A stretch of 64,000 nt of DNA from Nocardioides sp. WS12 (GTDB taxonomy: Bacteria > Actinomycetota > Actinomycetes > Propionibacteriales > Nocardioidaceae), in assembly GCF_014108865.1 (NCBI RefSeq), contig NZ_CP053928.1, positions 1,116,001 to 1,180,000 on the forward strand. The letters are read 5' to 3'. Numbering within the stretch: the first letter of the stretch is position 1; the number at the start of each line of letters is the position of its first letter. Shown piece by piece: positions 8,743-20,814 of the stretch. The notes below the pieces were generated by a model. That model searched no databases, was not told the origin of the DNA, and was given only the letters and a program-made list of their open reading frames with translations. The translations under genes and the position numbers were made by a program.

Positions 8743-9297
8743 ATGGGAGTAGAAGAAAAGCTGCCCAGCGGCGTCCTGCTGACCACGGTCGAGGGACTGG
8801 CCGGCTACATGCGCAAGGCCAGCTTCTGGCCCGCGACGTTCGGCCTCGCCTGCTGCGCCATCGAGATGATGACGTCGGGTGGTCCGAAGTACGACCTCGC
8901 CCGGTTCGGCATGGAGGTCTTCCGGGCCAGCCCGCGCCAGGCCGACCTGATGATCGTCGCCGGCCGGGTGAGCAACAAGATGGCCCCGGTCCTGCGCCAG
9001 ATCTACGACCAGATGGCCGAGCCCAAGTGGGTGCTCGCCATGGGCGTGTGCGCCAGCAGCGGCGGCATGTTCAACAACTACGCGATCGTGCAGGGCGTCG
9101 ACCACGTCGTGCCCGTCGACATGTACCTCCCCGGCTGCCCGCCGCGTCCGGAGATGCTGATCGACGCGATCCTCAAGCTGCACGACAAGGTCCAGTCCAC
9201 GCCGCTCGGCGCGAACCGCCTGGCCCAGATCCGCGAGATGGAAGCCGAGGGCCTCGTTGCAGTGCCCACCGGTGACATGAGGGGAATGCTCCGGTGA
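8743..9297 (+). CDS. nuoB: NADH-quinone oxidoreductase subunit B
   Basis: A 184-residue peripheral-arm subunit carrying the terminal [4Fe-4S] cluster N2. Cluster ligands are visible: [10 protein letters not shown] (adjacent cysteines), [10 protein letters not shown] and LPGCPPRPE. The ATG at 8743 lies 4 bp after the nuoA stop. It overlaps nuoC by 4 bp (GTGA). Confidence 0.97.
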   Translation: MGVEEKLPSGVLLTTVEGLAGYMRKASFWPATFGLACCAIEMMTSGGPKYDLARFGMEVFRASPRQADLMIVAGRVSNKMAPVLRQIYDQMAEPKWVLAMGVCASSGGMFNNYAIVQGVDHVVPVDMYLPGCPPRPEMLIDAILKLHDKVQSTPLGANRLAQIREMEAEGLVAVPTGDMRGMLR

Positions 9298-10007
9298 CGG
9301 TCTCGACAGGCTCGACCAACGGCGAAGGCTCGACCAACGGTGGCGAGTTGACGCCCGAGGAGACGGCCGCACCCGTCGAGGTGCGTGCGGTCGGAGAACG
9401 CCAGGGCATGTTCGGCGTCCGAGGTACCGGTGACACCAGCGGCTTCGGCGGACTGGTCGCGCCCGTCGTACTCCCGACGGCCGCGCAGCGGCCCTTCGGT
9501 GGCTGGTTCGACACGGTGGCGGACAAGCTGGACGCGCTCATCGAGAGCGTGGTCATCCACCGCGGGGAGATCACCTTCCACGTCCACCGCGACAATCTGC
9601 TCGCCGTGGCGAAGTTGCTGCGGGACGACCCGGCGCTGCGGTTCGAGTTCCTTTCGGGCGTCAGCGCGGTCCACTACCCCGGCGACACCGGCCGCGAGCT
9701 GCACGCGGTCTATCACTTCATGTCCTACACGTGGAACCGCCGGATCCGCGTCGAGAGCAGCGCTCCCGACGGCGACGCCCACTTCCCGAGCCTGGTGCCG
9801 CTGTACCCCGCAGCCGACTGGCACGAGCGCGAGACGTGGGACATGTTCGGGATCATCTTCGACGGCCACCCGGCCCTGACCCGGATCCTGATGCCCGACG
9901 ACTGGCCGGGCCACCCGCAGCGCAAGGACTATCCCCTCGGCGGCATCCCCGTCGAGTACAAGGGCGCCACCATCGCACCCCCGGACCAGCGGAGGTCCTA
10001 CTCATGA
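9294..10007 (+). CDS. nuoC: NADH-quinone oxidoreductase subunit C
   Basis: A 237-residue complex I 30-kDa type subunit. The conserved C-terminal half contains [32 protein letters not shown] and a RKDYPLGG end. The N-terminal ~50 residues are not conserved in the family: they start [16 protein letters not shown] and come from a dispersed repeat that overlaps the start codon. The GTG overlaps the nuoB stop. Confidence 0.95.
   Translation: MTVSTGSTNGEGSTNGGELTPEETAAPVEVRAVGERQGMFGVRGTGDTSGFGGLVAPVVLPTAAQRPFGGWFDTVADKLDALIESVVIHRGEITFHVHRDNLLAVAKLLRDDPALRFEFLSGVSAVHYPGDTGRELHAVYHFMSYTWNRRIRVESSAPDGDAHFPSLVPLYPAADWHERETWDMFGIIFDGHPALTRILMPDDWPGHPQRKDYPLGGIPVEYKGATIAPPDQRRSYS
9299..9318. repeat. 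dispersed repeat copy at the start of nuoC
   Basis: GGTCTCGACAGGCTCGACCA, followed by a partial second unit (GGCTCGACCAACGG ends at 9340). Translated as VSTGSTNG. Related copies are at 13368-13388 and, reversed, 1428-1445. Confidence 0.75.
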
Positions 10008-11347
10008 CGACCGATCAGGACTTCTACGCCGGCACCGGCGAGACCGGCGACGGGAAGGTCTTCACCGTCACCGGCCAGGACTGGAGCGCGATCGCTTCGG
10101 GTCTGGGGGAGGGCGACGCCGCGGAGCGGGTCGTCGTCAACATGGGCCCGCAGCACCCGTCGACCCATGGCGTGCTCCGGCTGATCCTCGAGATCGAGGG
10201 CGAGACGGTCACCGAGGCCCGTTGTGGCATCGGCTACCTCCACACCGGCATCGAGAAGAACATGGAGTACCGCTCCTGGGTGCAGGGCGTCACGTTCTGC
10301 ACGCGGATGGACTACCTCTCGCCGTTCTACAACGAGATGACGTACGTCCTGGGCGTCGAGCGACTGCTCGACATCGAGGACGACATCCCCGAGAAGGCCC
10401 AGATCATGCGGGTCCTGCTCATGGAGCTCAACCGGATCTCCTCCCACCTGGTCTGCATCGCGACCGGCGGCATGGAGATCGGCGCGCTGACTGTCATGAC
10501 CATCGGCTTCCGTGAGCGCGAGCTGGTCCTCGACCTGTTCGAGCTGATCACCGGCCTGCGGATGAACCACGCGTTCATCCGTCCCGGCGGTGTCGCGCAG
10601 GACCTGCCGCCCGGCGCCCTCGATGACATCCGTTCCTTCGTCGCCCTGATGAAGAAGCGGCTGCCCGAGTACGCCGCGCTCTGCAACGCGAACCCGATCT
10701 TCAAGGCCCGCCTCGTCGACGTCGGCCACCTCGACCTCGAGGGCTGCATGGCGCTCGGCCTCACCGGCCCGGTCCTGCGCAGCACCGGTTACGGCTTCGA
10801 CCTGCGCAAGGCCCAGCCCTACAGCGGTTACGAGACCTACGACTTCGACGTGCAGACGTGGGACACCGCCGATTCCTACGGCCGGTTCCGCGTTCGCCTC
10901 AACGAGATGTGGGAGTCGCTGCGCATCATCGAGCAGGCTGCCGACCGCCTCGCAAAGCTCGAAGGTGCGCCGGTGATGGTCGGCGACAAGAAGATCGCCT
11001 GGCCCAGCCAGCTGTCCATCGGCAGCGACGGCATGGGCAACAGCCTCGACCACATCCGCCACATCATGGGTGAGTCGATGGAAGCACTGATCCACCACTT
11101 CAAGCTCGTCACCGAGGGCTTCCGGGTCCCCGCCGGTCAGGCCTACGTGCCGGTCGAGTCGCCCCGCGGCGAGCTCGGTGCCCACGTCGTCTCCGACGGC
11201 GGCACCCGCCCGTTCCGGGCGCACTTCCGCGATCCCTCGTTCAACAATCTCCAGGCGATGGGCGTCATGAGCGAAGGCGGCCAGATCGCTGACGTCATCG
11301 TCGCGATCGCCAGCATCGACCCCGTCATGGGAGGCGTGGACAGATGA
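10004..11347 (+). CDS. nuoD: NADH-quinone oxidoreductase subunit D
   Basis: A 447-residue 49-kDa type subunit that forms the quinone pocket with NuoB. Motifs: [13 protein letters not shown], the quinone-proximal [12 protein letters not shown], and [14 protein letters not shown] near the C-terminus. The ATG at 10004 overlaps the nuoC stop (ATGA) and has a GGAGG site at 9991-9995; longer in-frame extensions would lie inside nuoC. Confidence 0.97.
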   Translation: MTTDQDFYAGTGETGDGKVFTVTGQDWSAIASGLGEGDAAERVVVNMGPQHPSTHGVLRLILEIEGETVTEARCGIGYLHTGIEKNMEYRSWVQGVTFCTRMDYLSPFYNEMTYVLGVERLLDIEDDIPEKAQIMRVLLMELNRISSHLVCIATGGMEIGALTVMTIGFRERELVLDLFELITGLRMNHAFIRPGGVAQDLPPGALDDIRSFVALMKKRLPEYAALCNANPIFKARLVDVGHLDLEGCMALGLTGPVLRSTGYGFDLRKAQPYSGYETYDFDVQTWDTADSYGRFRVRLNEMWESLRIIEQAADRLAKLEGAPVMVGDKKIAWPSQLSIGSDGMGNSLDHIRHIMGESMEALIHHFKLVTEGFRVPAGQAYVPVESPRGELGAHVVSDGGTRPFRAHFRDPSFNNLQAMGVMSEGGQIADVIVAIASIDPVMGGVDR

Positions 11348-12060
11348 GCACCCCACCGATCGACGAGAAGACGCTCGCCGAACTCCGCGAGATCTCCGAG
11401 CGATACCCGGAGCCGCGCTCGGGCCTGCTGCCGATGCTGCACCTCGTGCAGTCGGTGCAGGGACGCGTCACCCCGGAAGGGATCGAGGCCTGCGCCGCGG
11501 TCCTCGACATCAGTGCCGCCGAAGTCAGCGGCGTCGCGACCTTCTACACGATGTACAAGCGCCACGGCGTCGGCGACTACCACGTCGGCGTGTGCACCAA
11601 CACGCTCTGCGCGGTGATGGGTGGCGACGAGATCTTCGCCCGTCTCAAGGACCACCTCGAGATCGGCAACGACGAGGTCGCCGTACAACGGCAGGGTGAC
11701 TCGAAGACGGTCAGCCTCGAGCACATCGAGTGCAACGCGGCCTGCGACTTCGCCCCGGTGATGATGGTCAACTGGGAGTTCATGGACAACCAGACGCCCG
11801 AGTCGGCGGTCCAGATGGTCGAGTCGCTGCGCGCCGGACACGACGTGTCCTCGACCCGTGGCCCGAAACTCTGCAGTTGGCGCGAGGCCGAGCGTGTGCT
11901 CGCCGGCTTCCCCGACGGCCGCGTCGACGAAGGCCCCACGGCCGGACCGGCCAGCCTCGCGGGCCTCAAGATCGCGCGCGAGCGCGGCTGGACGGCACCG
12001 GACGCACCCGCGACTCCGGCGATCGAAGCCAGGCCCGCGGCCAAGGAGGCGGACAAGTGA
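11344..12060 (+). CDS. nuoE: NADH-quinone oxidoreductase subunit E
   Basis: A 238-residue 24-kDa type subunit of the NADH-binding module. It holds a [2Fe-2S] cluster with ligands in CTNTLC and [10 protein letters not shown]. The C-terminal ~50 residues are an Ala/Pro-rich tail, longer than in enterobacterial NuoE and common in actinomycetes. ATGA overlap with nuoD and GTGA overlap with nuoF. Confidence 0.96.
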   Translation: MSTPPIDEKTLAELREISERYPEPRSGLLPMLHLVQSVQGRVTPEGIEACAAVLDISAAEVSGVATFYTMYKRHGVGDYHVGVCTNTLCAVMGGDEIFARLKDHLEIGNDEVAVQRQGDSKTVSLEHIECNAACDFAPVMMVNWEFMDNQTPESAVQMVESLRAGHDVSSTRGPKLCSWREAERVLAGFPDGRVDEGPTAGPASLAGLKIARERGWTAPDAPATPAIEARPAAKEADK

Positions 12061-13367
12061 GCGACATGCTGACGCCGGTCCTCACGGACATGTGGGACGT
12101 CGAGCGGGGCTGGAAGCTGGCGCCGTACGAGTCCAAGGGCGGGTACGCCGCTCTCGACATCGCGTTCGGCATGAGCCAGGACGACGTCATCACCGCCGTC
12201 AAGGACAGCGGCCTTCGTGGCCGTGGTGGTGCCGGCTTCCCGACCGGCATGAAGTGGTCGTTCATCCCGCAGGACAACCCGCGGCCCAAGTACCTCGTGG
12301 TCAATGCCGACGAGTCGGAGCCGGGCACCTGCAAGGACATCCCTTTGATGATGGGCAACCCCCATGTCCTCGTCGAGGGCGTCATCATCAGCTCGTACGC
12401 CATTCGCGCGAACAAGGCGTTCATCTACATCCGCGGCGAGGTCCTGCACGTCATCCGTCGCGTCCAGGCGGCCGTCGAAGAGGCGTACGCCGCCGGCCAC
12501 CTCGGCAAGAACATCCACGGCTCGGGCTACGACCTCGACGTGGTCGTTCACGCCGGGGCCGGTGCCTACATCTGTGGCGAGGAGACCGCGCTGCTCGAGG
12601 GCCTCGAGGGTCGCCGCGGCCAGCCGCGTCTGCGCCCGCCGTTCCCCGCCGTTGCGGGCCTCTACGCCAGCCCGACGGTGATCAACAACGTCGAGTCCAT
12701 CGCCTCGGTCCCGGCCATCGTGAAGAACGGTGCCGCCTGGTTCGCCTCGATGGGCACCGAGAAGTCCAAGGGCCACGGCATCTTCTCGCTGTCCGGCCAC
12801 GTCGAGAAGCCCGGCCAGTACGAAGCGCCGCTCGGCATCACGCTGCGCGAACTGCTCGACCTGGCCGGCGGCATCCGCAACGGCCACGAGCTGAAGTTCT
12901 GGACGCCCGGTGGCTCCAGCACCCCGCTGCTCACGGCCGAGCACCTCGACATCGCCCTCGACTTCGAGGGTGTCGGTGCGGTCGGCTCCATGCTCGGCAC
13001 CCGCGCCCTGCAGATCTTCGACGAGACCGTCTGCGTCGTGCGTGCGGTGCTGCGCTGGACCGAGTTCTACAAGCACGAGTCCTGCGGCAAGTGCACCCCG
13101 TGCCGCGAAGGCACGTGGTGGCTGGTGCAGGCGCTCACGCGTCTGGAGAACGGCCAGGGCTCCGAGGCCGACCTCGACCAGTTGCTCGACCAGTGCGACA
13201 ACATCCTGGGTCGCTCGTTCTGTGCGCTCGGTGACGGTGCCACGAGCCCGATCTCCAGTTCCATCGCGCACTTCCGCGAGGAGTACCTCGCGCACCTGTC
13301 GCACGGCGGGTGCCCGTTCGACGTGGCGAAGTCCACCGCCTGGGCCGGTACGGAGGTCAGCGCATGA
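12057..13367 (+). CDS. nuoF: NADH-quinone oxidoreductase subunit F
   Basis: A 436-residue 51-kDa type subunit that binds NADH, FMN and a [4Fe-4S] cluster. Motifs: [13 protein letters not shown] (NADH/FMN loop), [19 protein letters not shown], and [12 protein letters not shown] with a later cysteine in RSFCALGDG. The GTG at 12057 is preferred over the in-frame ATG at 12066 because AAGGAGG at 12043-12049 is correctly spaced for it. Confidence 0.97.
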   Translation: MSDMLTPVLTDMWDVERGWKLAPYESKGGYAALDIAFGMSQDDVITAVKDSGLRGRGGAGFPTGMKWSFIPQDNPRPKYLVVNADESEPGTCKDIPLMMGNPHVLVEGVIISSYAIRANKAFIYIRGEVLHVIRRVQAAVEEAYAAGHLGKNIHGSGYDLDVVVHAGAGAYICGEETALLEGLEGRRGQPRLRPPFPAVAGLYASPTVINNVESIASVPAIVKNGAAWFASMGTEKSKGHGIFSLSGHVEKPGQYEAPLGITLRELLDLAGGIRNGHELKFWTPGGSSTPLLTAEHLDIALDFEGVGAVGSMLGTRALQIFDETVCVVRAVLRWTEFYKHESCGKCTPCREGTWWLVQALTRLENGQGSEADLDQLLDQCDNILGRSFCALGDGATSPISSSIAHFREEYLAHLSHGGCPFDVAKSTAWAGTEVSA

Positions 13368-15808
13368 GTGTCTCGACAGGCTCGACAACCGGAGCAGTGG
13401 AGAAGACCGATCTGGTCACCGTCACCATCGACGGCGTCCAGGTCAGCGTCCCCAAGGACACCCTGGTCATCCGCGCTGCCGAGCAGATCGGCGTGCAGAT
13501 CCCGCGGTTCTGCGACCACCCGCTGCTCGCACCCGCCGGTGCGTGCCGCCAGTGTCTGGTCGACGTACCCGACGCCGGCAACGGTCGGGGATTCCCCAAG
13601 CCGCAGGCGTCCTGCACGCTCCCGGTCGCAGAGGGCATGGTCGTCAGCACCCAGGAGTCCAGCCCCGTGGCCGACAAGGCGCAGCGCGGTGTCATGGAGC
13701 TCCTGCTCATCAATCACCCGCTGGACTGCCCCGTCTGCGACAAGGGCGGCGAGTGCCCCCTGCAGAACCAGGCGATGTCCAACGGGCAGGGCGAGTCGCG
13801 GTTCTCCGATGACCGCAACCGCGGCGTGAAGCGCACCTTCCCGAAGCCGATCAACCTGTCGCCGACGGTCCTGCTGGACCGCGAGCGCTGCATCGTCTGC
13901 CAGCGCTGCACGCGTTTTGCCGACGAGATTGCCGGCGACCCGTTCATCGAGCTCCTCGAGCGCGGCGCGCAGCAGCAGATCGGCATCGCCGAGGACGCGC
14001 CGTTCCTGTCGTACTTCTCCGGCAACGTGATCCAGATCTGCCCGGTCGGCGCACTCACCTCCGAGCAGTACCGGTTCCGGTCCCGTCCGTTCGACCTCGT
14101 CTCGACGCCCGGTGTGGCCGAGCACGACGCCTGCGGCTCGGCGATCCGGATCGACCACCGTCGCGGCAAGGTGCTCCGTCGCCAGTCCGGCAACGACCCG
14201 GCGGTCAACGAGGAGTGGATCACCGACAAGGACCGCTTCGCGTTCGCCTACGCGCAGTCCGACGACCGCCTCACGTATCCGCAGGTCCGCGATGAGGACG
14301 GCAGCCTCCGTCCCGCGTCGTGGCCCGAGGCCTTCGCCGTCGCAGCCCGCGGGCTTGCCGCGGCGAAGCAGGCCGGCGGCGTCGGCGTACTCACCGGTGG
14401 GCGGCTGTCCGTCGAGGATGCCTACGCCTACAGCAAGTTCGCCCGGGTCGCGCTCGGCACCAACGACATCGACTTCCGCGCTCGTCCGCTGTCGGCCGAG
14501 GAAGCCTCCTTCCTCGCCTCGTCGGTCGCGCTGACCGGCCCCGGCTTCGGCGGCGTGACGTACGACGACCTCGAGTCCGCCACGAAGGTGGTCCTCGTGG
14601 GTCTGGAGCCTGAGGACGAGGCCGGCGTGATCTTCCTGCGGCTGCGCAAGTCCGTGCTGGCTGGTGGCACCGAGGTGATCAGCCTGGCGCCGTACACGAC
14701 GCGCGGGCTGGCCAAACTGTCCGCTCGCGTCATCCCGACCGTTCCCGGTGCCGAGGTCACGGGCCTCAGCGACCTGGCCGGCGAACTCGACGCGGGCACC
14801 GTGCTGCTCGTGGGTGAGCGCCTCGCCACGATCCCCGGGGCCCTGGCCGGAGCGGCTGATGTCGCTGCCTCCAGCGGTGCGCGCCTGGCGTGGGTCCCGC
14901 GTCGCGCCGGTGACCGCGGTGCCGTCGAGGCCGGTTGCCTGCCGAACCTGCTCCCCGGTGGACGCCCGGTCGCTGTGGCCGACGCCCGGATCGATGTCGC
15001 CGCTGCCTGGGGTGTCGACTCCTTGCCCGAGACCGCCGGTCGTGACGCGGACGGCATCGTCGCCGCGCTCGGCGCCGGTGACCTCAACGGACTCGTCATC
15101 GCGGGCGTCGACCCCGACGACACGGCCGATCCAGCGGCCACCCGCGCCGCGATCGCTGCCGCCGACTTCGTCGTAGCGTTCGACCTGCGCAGCACCGAGG
15201 TGACCGACGCCGCCGACGTGGTGTTCCCGGTCGCTCCGACCACCGACAAGTCGGGCACCTTCGTCAACTGGGAAGGACGGGTGCGGCCTTGGGAGGTCGC
15301 CCTGCGCAACCCGGCTTCGCTGCCCGAACTGCGTGCGCTTGCCGGCATTGCCGAGGAACTCGGCGCGTCGCTCGGGTTCCGGACCGTCGACGAGGCCCGG
15401 GCCGAGATGTCGCAGCTGGGGCCCTGGGACGGTGCGCGTCCCGCGCTGGAGCTCGCGACGAAGAAGGCCACCAAGAAGGCCGCGAAGAAGCCTGCCCAGG
15501 GCGGCGTCACCATCGTCCTGGCCACCTGGAAGCAGTTGCTCGACAACGGTTCGCTGCAGGACGGCGACAAGTACCTCAAGGCAACCGCCCGGACGCCGGT
15601 GGCGTTGGTGACCCGGGAGATCTACGACGCCCACGGGCCGACCGTCACCCTGACCGGCGATCGCGGTTCGGTGACCTTGCCGGCCGAGATCTCTGACGAC
15701 CTGGTCGACGGCGTGGTCTGGGTGCCGGCGAACTCCGTCGGGAACGGCGTCCTCGCTGACCTCGCCTCGCCGGGTTCGGCTGTCACGATCACGGGAGGTG
15801 CGGCATGA
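13364..15808 (+). CDS. nuoG: NADH-quinone oxidoreductase subunit G
   Basis: An 814-residue iron-sulfur subunit. N-terminal [2Fe-2S] domain ([15 protein letters not shown]), a [4Fe-4S] site in [17 protein letters not shown], a second in [10 protein letters not shown] with CPVGAL, then a molybdopterin-oxidoreductase-like domain without an obvious catalytic role. Two oddities: the first ~14 residues ([14 protein letters not shown]) are encoded by a dispersed repeat, and a lysine/alanine run ([11 protein letters not shown], near residue 705) links the molybdopterin domain to the C-terminal domain. ATGA overlaps at both ends. Confidence 0.96.
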   Translation: MSVSTGSTTGAVEKTDLVTVTIDGVQVSVPKDTLVIRAAEQIGVQIPRFCDHPLLAPAGACRQCLVDVPDAGNGRGFPKPQASCTLPVAEGMVVSTQESSPVADKAQRGVMELLLINHPLDCPVCDKGGECPLQNQAMSNGQGESRFSDDRNRGVKRTFPKPINLSPTVLLDRERCIVCQRCTRFADEIAGDPFIELLERGAQQQIGIAEDAPFLSYFSGNVIQICPVGALTSEQYRFRSRPFDLVSTPGVAEHDACGSAIRIDHRRGKVLRRQSGNDPAVNEEWITDKDRFAFAYAQSDDRLTYPQVRDEDGSLRPASWPEAFAVAARGLAAAKQAGGVGVLTGGRLSVEDAYAYSKFARVALGTNDIDFRARPLSAEEASFLASSVALTGPGFGGVTYDDLESATKVVLVGLEPEDEAGVIFLRLRKSVLAGGTEVISLAPYTTRGLAKLSARVIPTVPGAEVTGLSDLAGELDAGTVLLVGERLATIPGALAGAADVAASSGARLAWVPRRAGDRGAVEAGCLPNLLPGGRPVAVADARIDVAAAWGVDSLPETAGRDADGIVAALGAGDLNGLVIAGVDPDDTADPAATRAAIAAADFVVAFDLRSTEVTDAADVVFPVAPTTDKSGTFVNWEGRVRPWEVALRNPASLPELRALAGIAEELGASLGFRTVDEARAEMSQLGPWDGARPALELATKKATKKAAKKPAQGGVTIVLATWKQLLDNGSLQDGDKYLKATARTPVALVTREIYDAHGPTVTLTGDRGSVTLPAEISDDLVDGVVWVPANSVGNGVLADLASPGSAVTITGGAA
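13368..13388. repeat. dispersed repeat copy at the start of nuoG
   Basis: GTGTCTCGACAGGCTCGACAA, translated as VSTGSTT directly after the start methionine and serine region. Same unit as in nuoC and menD. Confidence 0.75.
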
Positions 15809-17154
15809 ACACCGGACTCAGTGCTTTCGGCAAGGACGTCTGGTGGGTGATCGGCCTCAAGACCCTGCTGGTCTTCCTGGTGCTGGTGCTCCTGACCCTG
15901 TTCAACATCTGGCTGGAGCGCCGGGTCGTGGCCCGGATGCAGCACCGGATCGGCCCCAACGTGCACGGCCCCTTCGGCCTCCTGCAGTCCCTGGCCGACG
16001 GTGTGAAGCTGGCGTTCAAGGAGGACCTGATCCCGAAGGCCGCCGACAAGGTGGTCTTCGTGCTGGCGCCGGTGATCTGTGTGGTGCCGGCCTTCGTCAC
16101 CTTCGCGGTCATCCCCTTCGGCCCCGAGGTGAGCTTCTTCGGTGAGCGGACCCCGCTCCAGCTCACCGACATGCCGGTCGCCGTGCTCTTCGCGATGGCG
16201 ATCGCCTCGATCGGGATCTACGGCATCGTCCTCGGTGGCTGGTCCAGCGGGTCGACGTACTCGCTGCTGGGTGGGCTGCGCTCGAGCGCGCAGATGATCT
16301 CCTACGAAGTCGCCATGGGCCTCGCGCTCGTCGCGGTCTTCATGTACGCCGGCTCGATGTCCACGAGCGAGATCGTGGCCGCGCAGGGCGACGTCTGGTT
16401 CGGCCTGATCCTGCTGCCGTCGTTCGTCATCTACTCGATCGCGATGGTCGGCGAGACCAACCGTGCGCCCTTTGACCTCCCGGAGGCCGAGGGCGAATTG
16501 GTCGGCGGCTTCCACACGGAGTACTCCAGCCTGAAGTTCGCCCTGTTCTTCCTCGCCGAGTACATCAACATGGCGACCGTCTCGGCCCTGGCCACCACGC
16601 TGTTCCTCGGCGGCTGGCACGCGCCGTTCTGGATCGACGAGGTCTGGGCGGGCGCCAACGAGGGCTACTGGCCGGTGCTGTGGTTCTTCGGCAAGGTCTT
16701 CTTCTTCATCTTCGTGTTCATCTGGCTGCGCGGCTCGCTCCCGCGGTTGCGCTATGACCAGTTCATGGCCTTCGGCTGGAAGCGGCTGATCCCGATCGCA
16801 CTGGTCTGGATCATCGCGGTCGCCACCATGCGCGTCGCCCGCAACGAGGGTGTTTTCGACGGCGGCTTCAGCGGCAACCCGCAGTTCTGGATGGTCGCCA
16901 TCGGCGTGGTCCTGGTCGTCATGTTGCTCACGTTCCTGATCCCCGAGGGCAAGGACGACTCCGCGATCGTGTCCGTCACGACCCCGCGGCCCGGGGGCTA
17001 CCCCGTGCCGCCGATGCCGACCGGTGGAGCCGTTCAGGGCGCCGCCGCGCCGCTGACCTTCCGGTCCGACGTCCACCCGGCCGACAACACCGCGGACAAC
17101 ACCACCGACAACCCGGCCGACAACCCAATGGATGCAGGGGTACCCCATGGCTGA
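15805..17154 (+). CDS. nuoH: NADH-quinone oxidoreductase subunit H
   Basis: A 449-residue membrane subunit that connects the quinone site to the proton channels. Eight TM segments; conserved [15 protein letters not shown] and [19 protein letters not shown]. The C-terminus extends beyond the usual end with a Thr/Pro/Asp/Asn tail made from a short tandem repeat ([13 protein letters not shown], encoded at ~17083-17130). It overlaps nuoI by 8 bp. Confidence 0.96.
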   Translation: MNTGLSAFGKDVWWVIGLKTLLVFLVLVLLTLFNIWLERRVVARMQHRIGPNVHGPFGLLQSLADGVKLAFKEDLIPKAADKVVFVLAPVICVVPAFVTFAVIPFGPEVSFFGERTPLQLTDMPVAVLFAMAIASIGIYGIVLGGWSSGSTYSLLGGLRSSAQMISYEVAMGLALVAVFMYAGSMSTSEIVAAQGDVWFGLILLPSFVIYSIAMVGETNRAPFDLPEAEGELVGGFHTEYSSLKFALFFLAEYINMATVSALATTLFLGGWHAPFWIDEVWAGANEGYWPVLWFFGKVFFFIFVFIWLRGSLPRLRYDQFMAFGWKRLIPIALVWIIAVATMRVARNEGVFDGGFSGNPQFWMVAIGVVLVVMLLTFLIPEGKDDSAIVSVTTPRPGGYPVPPMPTGGAVQGAAAPLTFRSDVHPADNTADNTTDNPADNPMDAGVPHG

Positions 17155-17749
17155 CCAGAACGGCCCCACGCTCAAGGAGCAGCTCTGGGACCCGGTTGCC
17201 GGGTTCGGAGTGACCTTCCGGACGATGTTCCGCAAGGTCGTCACCGAGCAGTACCCGAAGGAGAAGTTCCCGACGGCACCGCGCTTCCACGGCCGGCACC
17301 AGCTCAACCGCTGGCCCGACGGGCTCGAGAAGTGCATCGGTTGCGAACTGTGCGCGTGGGCCTGCCCTGCGGACGCGATCTACGTCGAGGGCGCCGAGAA
17401 CGTCGACGGCGAGGGTGACGAGTCGGCCCGGTTCTCTGCCGGCGAGCGCTACGGCCGCGTCTACCAGATCAACTACCTGCGCTGCATCCTCTGCGGCCTG
17501 TGCATCGAGGCGTGCCCGACGCGGGCGCTCACGATGACCAACGAGTACGAACTGGCCGACGACAACCGCGCTGACCTGATCTACGAGAAGTCCGACCTGC
17601 TGGCTCCGCTGCTGCCCGGCATGCAGCAGCCGCCGCACGAGATGCAGCTCGGCAAGGACGACCTGGCCTACTACCGCGGGGACTTCGCGGCCCCGATCCC
17701 GGTGCCGACAGTGCCGGCGACGGACGGCGTCGAAGGGGGCCACGCATGA
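17147..17749 (+). CDS. nuoI: NADH-quinone oxidoreductase subunit I
   Basis: A 200-residue subunit with two [4Fe-4S] clusters (N6a/N6b): [16 protein letters not shown] and [16 protein letters not shown]. The ATG at 17147 ([13 protein letters not shown]) lies inside the nuoH 3' end. The C-terminal ~50 residues are an actinobacterial-style extension. ATGA overlap with nuoJ. Confidence 0.97.
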   Translation: MADQNGPTLKEQLWDPVAGFGVTFRTMFRKVVTEQYPKEKFPTAPRFHGRHQLNRWPDGLEKCIGCELCAWACPADAIYVEGAENVDGEGDESARFSAGERYGRVYQINYLRCILCGLCIEACPTRALTMTNEYELADDNRADLIYEKSDLLAPLLPGMQQPPHEMQLGKDDLAYYRGDFAAPIPVPTVPATDGVEGGHA

Positions 17750-18564
17750 CCGCGTTCTGGGTCCTCGCCCCGATCATGGTGCTGGCCGCGCTCGGCCTGC
17801 TGTTCGTCCGCAAGGCCGTGCACGCCGCGATGTTGCTGGCCGTCGTGATGATCAGCCTGGCCGTGCTGTACGCCGTCCTGGAGGCACCGTTCCTCTTCGC
17901 GGTGCAGATCATCGTCTACACAGGCGCGATCCTGATGTTGTTCCTCTTCGTGCTGATGCTGGTCGGCGTCGATGCCTCCGACTCCCTGGTCGAGACGATC
18001 AAGGGCCAGCGCGCGCTGTCCTGGTTCGTCGGCCTGGCCTTCGCCGTGATCATGATCGTCGGCCTGACCCAGCTGACCTTCGGTACGGCGGTCGGGCTCG
18101 ACGACGCGAACAAGGGCGGCAACGTCCAGGCGCTCGCCAACCTGCTCTTCTCCCGCTACGTCTTCGTGTTCGAGACCACCAGCGCCCTGCTGATCACCGC
18201 CGCGGTCGGCGCGATGGTGCTCGCGCACCGCGAGCGGCTCACCCCGCGTCGTACGCAGCACGAGATCGCGGCCGAGCGGATCCGGGCCTACGCCGAGACC
18301 GGCGCCCACCTCGGACCGCTGCCCCCACCGGGCGTCTACGCCCGGCACAACGCCGTCGACACGCCCGCCCTGTTGCCCGACGGGAGCCCGGCTGCGGCGT
18401 CGGTGTCCCGGGTGCTCGCGGCCCGCGGCACGATGCGGCCGGCCGGACTGCGCGACATCGACAAAATGCAGGCGCAGATCGGTGAGGGTTCCGGCGAGTT
18501 GACCGCCAAGCCCGACGCTGCCGCGACCTCCGACACCGCCGAGACCGGGGAGGACCCGAAGTGA
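17746..18564 (+). CDS. nuoJ: NADH-quinone oxidoreductase subunit J
   Basis: A 272-residue membrane subunit. Five TM segments fill the first ~165 residues, with the conserved [17 protein letters not shown] helix. The remaining ~105 residues are a hydrophilic cytoplasmic tail absent from E. coli NuoJ and of unknown role. GTGA overlap with nuoK. Confidence 0.95.
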   Translation: MTAFWVLAPIMVLAALGLLFVRKAVHAAMLLAVVMISLAVLYAVLEAPFLFAVQIIVYTGAILMLFLFVLMLVGVDASDSLVETIKGQRALSWFVGLAFAVIMIVGLTQLTFGTAVGLDDANKGGNVQALANLLFSRYVFVFETTSALLITAAVGAMVLAHRERLTPRRTQHEIAAERIRAYAETGAHLGPLPPPGVYARHNAVDTPALLPDGSPAAASVSRVLAARGTMRPAGLRDIDKMQAQIGEGSGELTAKPDAAATSDTAETGEDPK

Positions 18565-18854
18565 CCGAGTACGTCGTCCTGTCGGCGATCCTGTTCACGA
18601 TCGGATCGATCGGGGTGCTGACCCGCCGCAACGCGATCGTGGTGTTCATGTGCGTCGAGTTGATGCTCAACGCCTGCAACCTGGCCTTCGTGGCGTTCGC
18701 GCGCCAACACGGCAACCTCGACGGCCAGATCGCCGCCTTCTTCGTGATGGTGGTGGCTGCGGCCGAGGTCGTCGTCGGACTCGCGATCATCATGACCATC
18801 TTCCGGACTCGTCGCTCGGCCTCGGTCGACGACGCGAGCCTGCTGAAGTTCTGA
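18561..18854 (+). CDS. nuoK: NADH-quinone oxidoreductase subunit K
   Basis: A 97-residue, three-TM antiporter-like small subunit. It has the two membrane glutamates expected for proton transfer, in [11 protein letters not shown] and [11 protein letters not shown]. It sits between nuoJ and nuoL in standard order. Confidence 0.97.
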   Translation: MTEYVVLSAILFTIGSIGVLTRRNAIVVFMCVELMLNACNLAFVAFARQHGNLDGQIAAFFVMVVAAAEVVVGLAIIMTIFRTRRSASVDDASLLKF

Positions 18855-18864
18855 GGACCGGACC

Positions 18865-20814
18865 ATGAACGCTCTCTCTGCTGTCGCGCTCGCCTCGAGC
18901 GAGACCCACATCCCTGTTGTTGCTCCCAGCGAGGCCGACGGCATCTTCAGCCTGCTGTGGCTGATCATCGCGCTGCCGCTGTTCGGCGCCACGGTGCTCC
19001 TGCTGCTCGGCAATCGCCGGACCAAGGCCTACGGCCACTGGATCGGGCTGGCGACGATCACCGGCTCCTTCGTGCTCAGCCTGGTGATGTTCCTGCAGTT
19101 GCTCGGCCGCGACGAGGGTGACCGCCAGGTCGCCAGGCACCTGTGGACCTGGATCGAGGCCGGTCACCTCGACGTCGGACTCGACCTGCTCTACGACCCG
19201 CTGTCCTCGCTGTTCCTGCTGCTGATCACGGGGGTCGGTGCGCTGATCCACCTGTACTCCGTCGGCTACATGGAGCACGACCCGCGCCGCTCCCGGTTCT
19301 TCGCCTACCTCAACCTGTTCGTCGCCGCGATGCTGATGCTCGTCCTCGCGGAGAACTACGTCGGACTGTTCCTCGGCTGGGAAGGCGTCGGCCTGGCGTC
19401 GTACCTCCTGATCGGGTTCTGGCAGCACAAGCCGTCCGCAGCGGCGGCCGCCAAGAAGGCCTTCGTCATCAACCGGGTCGGCGACATGGGCCTGGGCCTG
19501 GCGATCTTCCTGATGTTCGTGACCTTCGGTACGACGAGCTTCAGCGGCGTCAGCTTGCTTGCCGGAGGTGCCTCCGAGAACACGCTGACCTGGATCGGCG
19601 TCCTGCTCCTCGTCGGTGCCTGCGGCAAGTCCGCGCAGGTGCCGCTGCAGTCCTGGCTGCTCGACGCGATGGAGGGCCCGACCCCCGTCTCGGCCCTGAT
19701 CCACGCGGCGACCATGGTCACGGCCGGTGTCTACCTCGTGGTCCGCTCCAACTTCATCTTCGAGCTCGCGCCGAACGCCCAGACCGCGGTGGTCATCGTG
19801 GCCACGGTGACGCTCCTGTGGGGCGCGATCATCGGTTGCGCGAAGGACGACATCAAGAAGGCCCTGGCCGGTTCCACGATGAGCCAGATCGGCTACATGA
19901 TGCTCGGCGCCGGTCTCGGTGTCGCGGGCTACGCCTTCGCGATCTTCCACCTGCTGACGCACGGCTTCTTCAAGGCCAACATGTTCCTCGGCGCCGGTTC
20001 GGTGATGCACGCGATGGACGACGACGTGGACATGCGCCACTACGGCGCGCTGAACAAGCTGCTGCCCGTCACCTTCCTGACCTTCGCCATGGGCTACCTC
20101 GCGATCATCGGTTTCCCGCCGTTCTCGGGGTTCTGGTCCAAGGACAAGATCATCGAGGTCGCGCTGATCGAGAACCCGATCGTCGGCATCTGTGCCCTCC
20201 TCGGCGCCGGCATCACGGGCTTCTACATGACCCGCCTCATGCTGATGACGTACTTCACCCAGAAGCGCTGGGAGAAGGGCGTGCACCCGCACGAGAGCCC
20301 GAAGGTGATGACGATCCCGCTCATCGTCCTCGCCGCGCTGTCGGTCCTCGGTGGCCTGATGCTCGCCAGCAACTGGATCGTCGAGTGGCTCAGTCCGGTG
20401 GTCGGCCACGCCGAGCACCACGAGCCCCCGATCCCGGTCATCGTGATCACACTGATCACCGTTGCGGTGGTCGCTGTGGGTGTCGGTCTCGCCTGGTTCC
20501 TCGTCGGCAAGCAGGACGTCCCGCGGACCGCCCCGACCGACGTCTCCTTCGCCACCAAGGCGGCCCGTGCCGACCTGTACGGCGACGCGATCAACGAAGG
20601 GCTCGTGGTCACGCCCGGCAAGGCCACCGTCACCGCGCTGGTGGCCGGTGACCGGACGCTCGTCGACGGCGCCTTCACGGGCGGTTCGACGATCCTCACC
20701 GGAACCGGTGAATGGGTCCGGCGCCTGCAGAACGGCTACGTCCGCACCTACGCACTGTCCATCCTCGTGGGCGCGGTCATCCTCGTCCTGACCCTCGTGG
20801 CGGTGAACTTGTGA
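18865..20814 (+). CDS. nuoL: NADH-quinone oxidoreductase subunit L
   Basis: A 649-residue Mrp-antiporter-like proton-pumping subunit. Conserved: [58 protein letters not shown], and [10 protein letters not shown]. The C-terminal long lateral helix region extends past residue 540. Its stop codon (20812-20814) lies inside the left arm of an inverted repeat. Confidence 0.97.
   Translation: MNALSAVALASSETHIPVVAPSEADGIFSLLWLIIALPLFGATVLLLLGNRRTKAYGHWIGLATITGSFVLSLVMFLQLLGRDEGDRQVARHLWTWIEAGHLDVGLDLLYDPLSSLFLLLITGVGALIHLYSVGYMEHDPRRSRFFAYLNLFVAAMLMLVLAENYVGLFLGWEGVGLASYLLIGFWQHKPSAAAAAKKAFVINRVGDMGLGLAIFLMFVTFGTTSFSGVSLLAGGASENTLTWIGVLLLVGACGKSAQVPLQSWLLDAMEGPTPVSALIHAATMVTAGVYLVVRSNFIFELAPNAQTAVVIVATVTLLWGAIIGCAKDDIKKALAGSTMSQIGYMMLGAGLGVAGYAFAIFHLLTHGFFKANMFLGAGSVMHAMDDDVDMRHYGALNKLLPVTFLTFAMGYLAIIGFPPFSGFWSKDKIIEVALIENPIVGICALLGAGITGFYMTRLMLMTYFTQKRWEKGVHPHESPKVMTIPLIVLAALSVLGGLMLASNWIVEWLSPVVGHAEHHEPPIPVIVITLITVAVVAVGVGLAWFLVGKQDVPRTAPTDVSFATKAARADLYGDAINEGLVVTPGKATVTALVAGDRTLVDGAFTGGSTILTGTGEWVRRLQNGYVRTYALSILVGAVILVLTLVAVNL

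Noticed and set aside
13067..15634. 855-codon minus-strand open frame across nuoG
   Set aside because: Antisense shadow of NuoF/NuoG, no recognisable motifs, very high Arg/Gly/Asp/His content.
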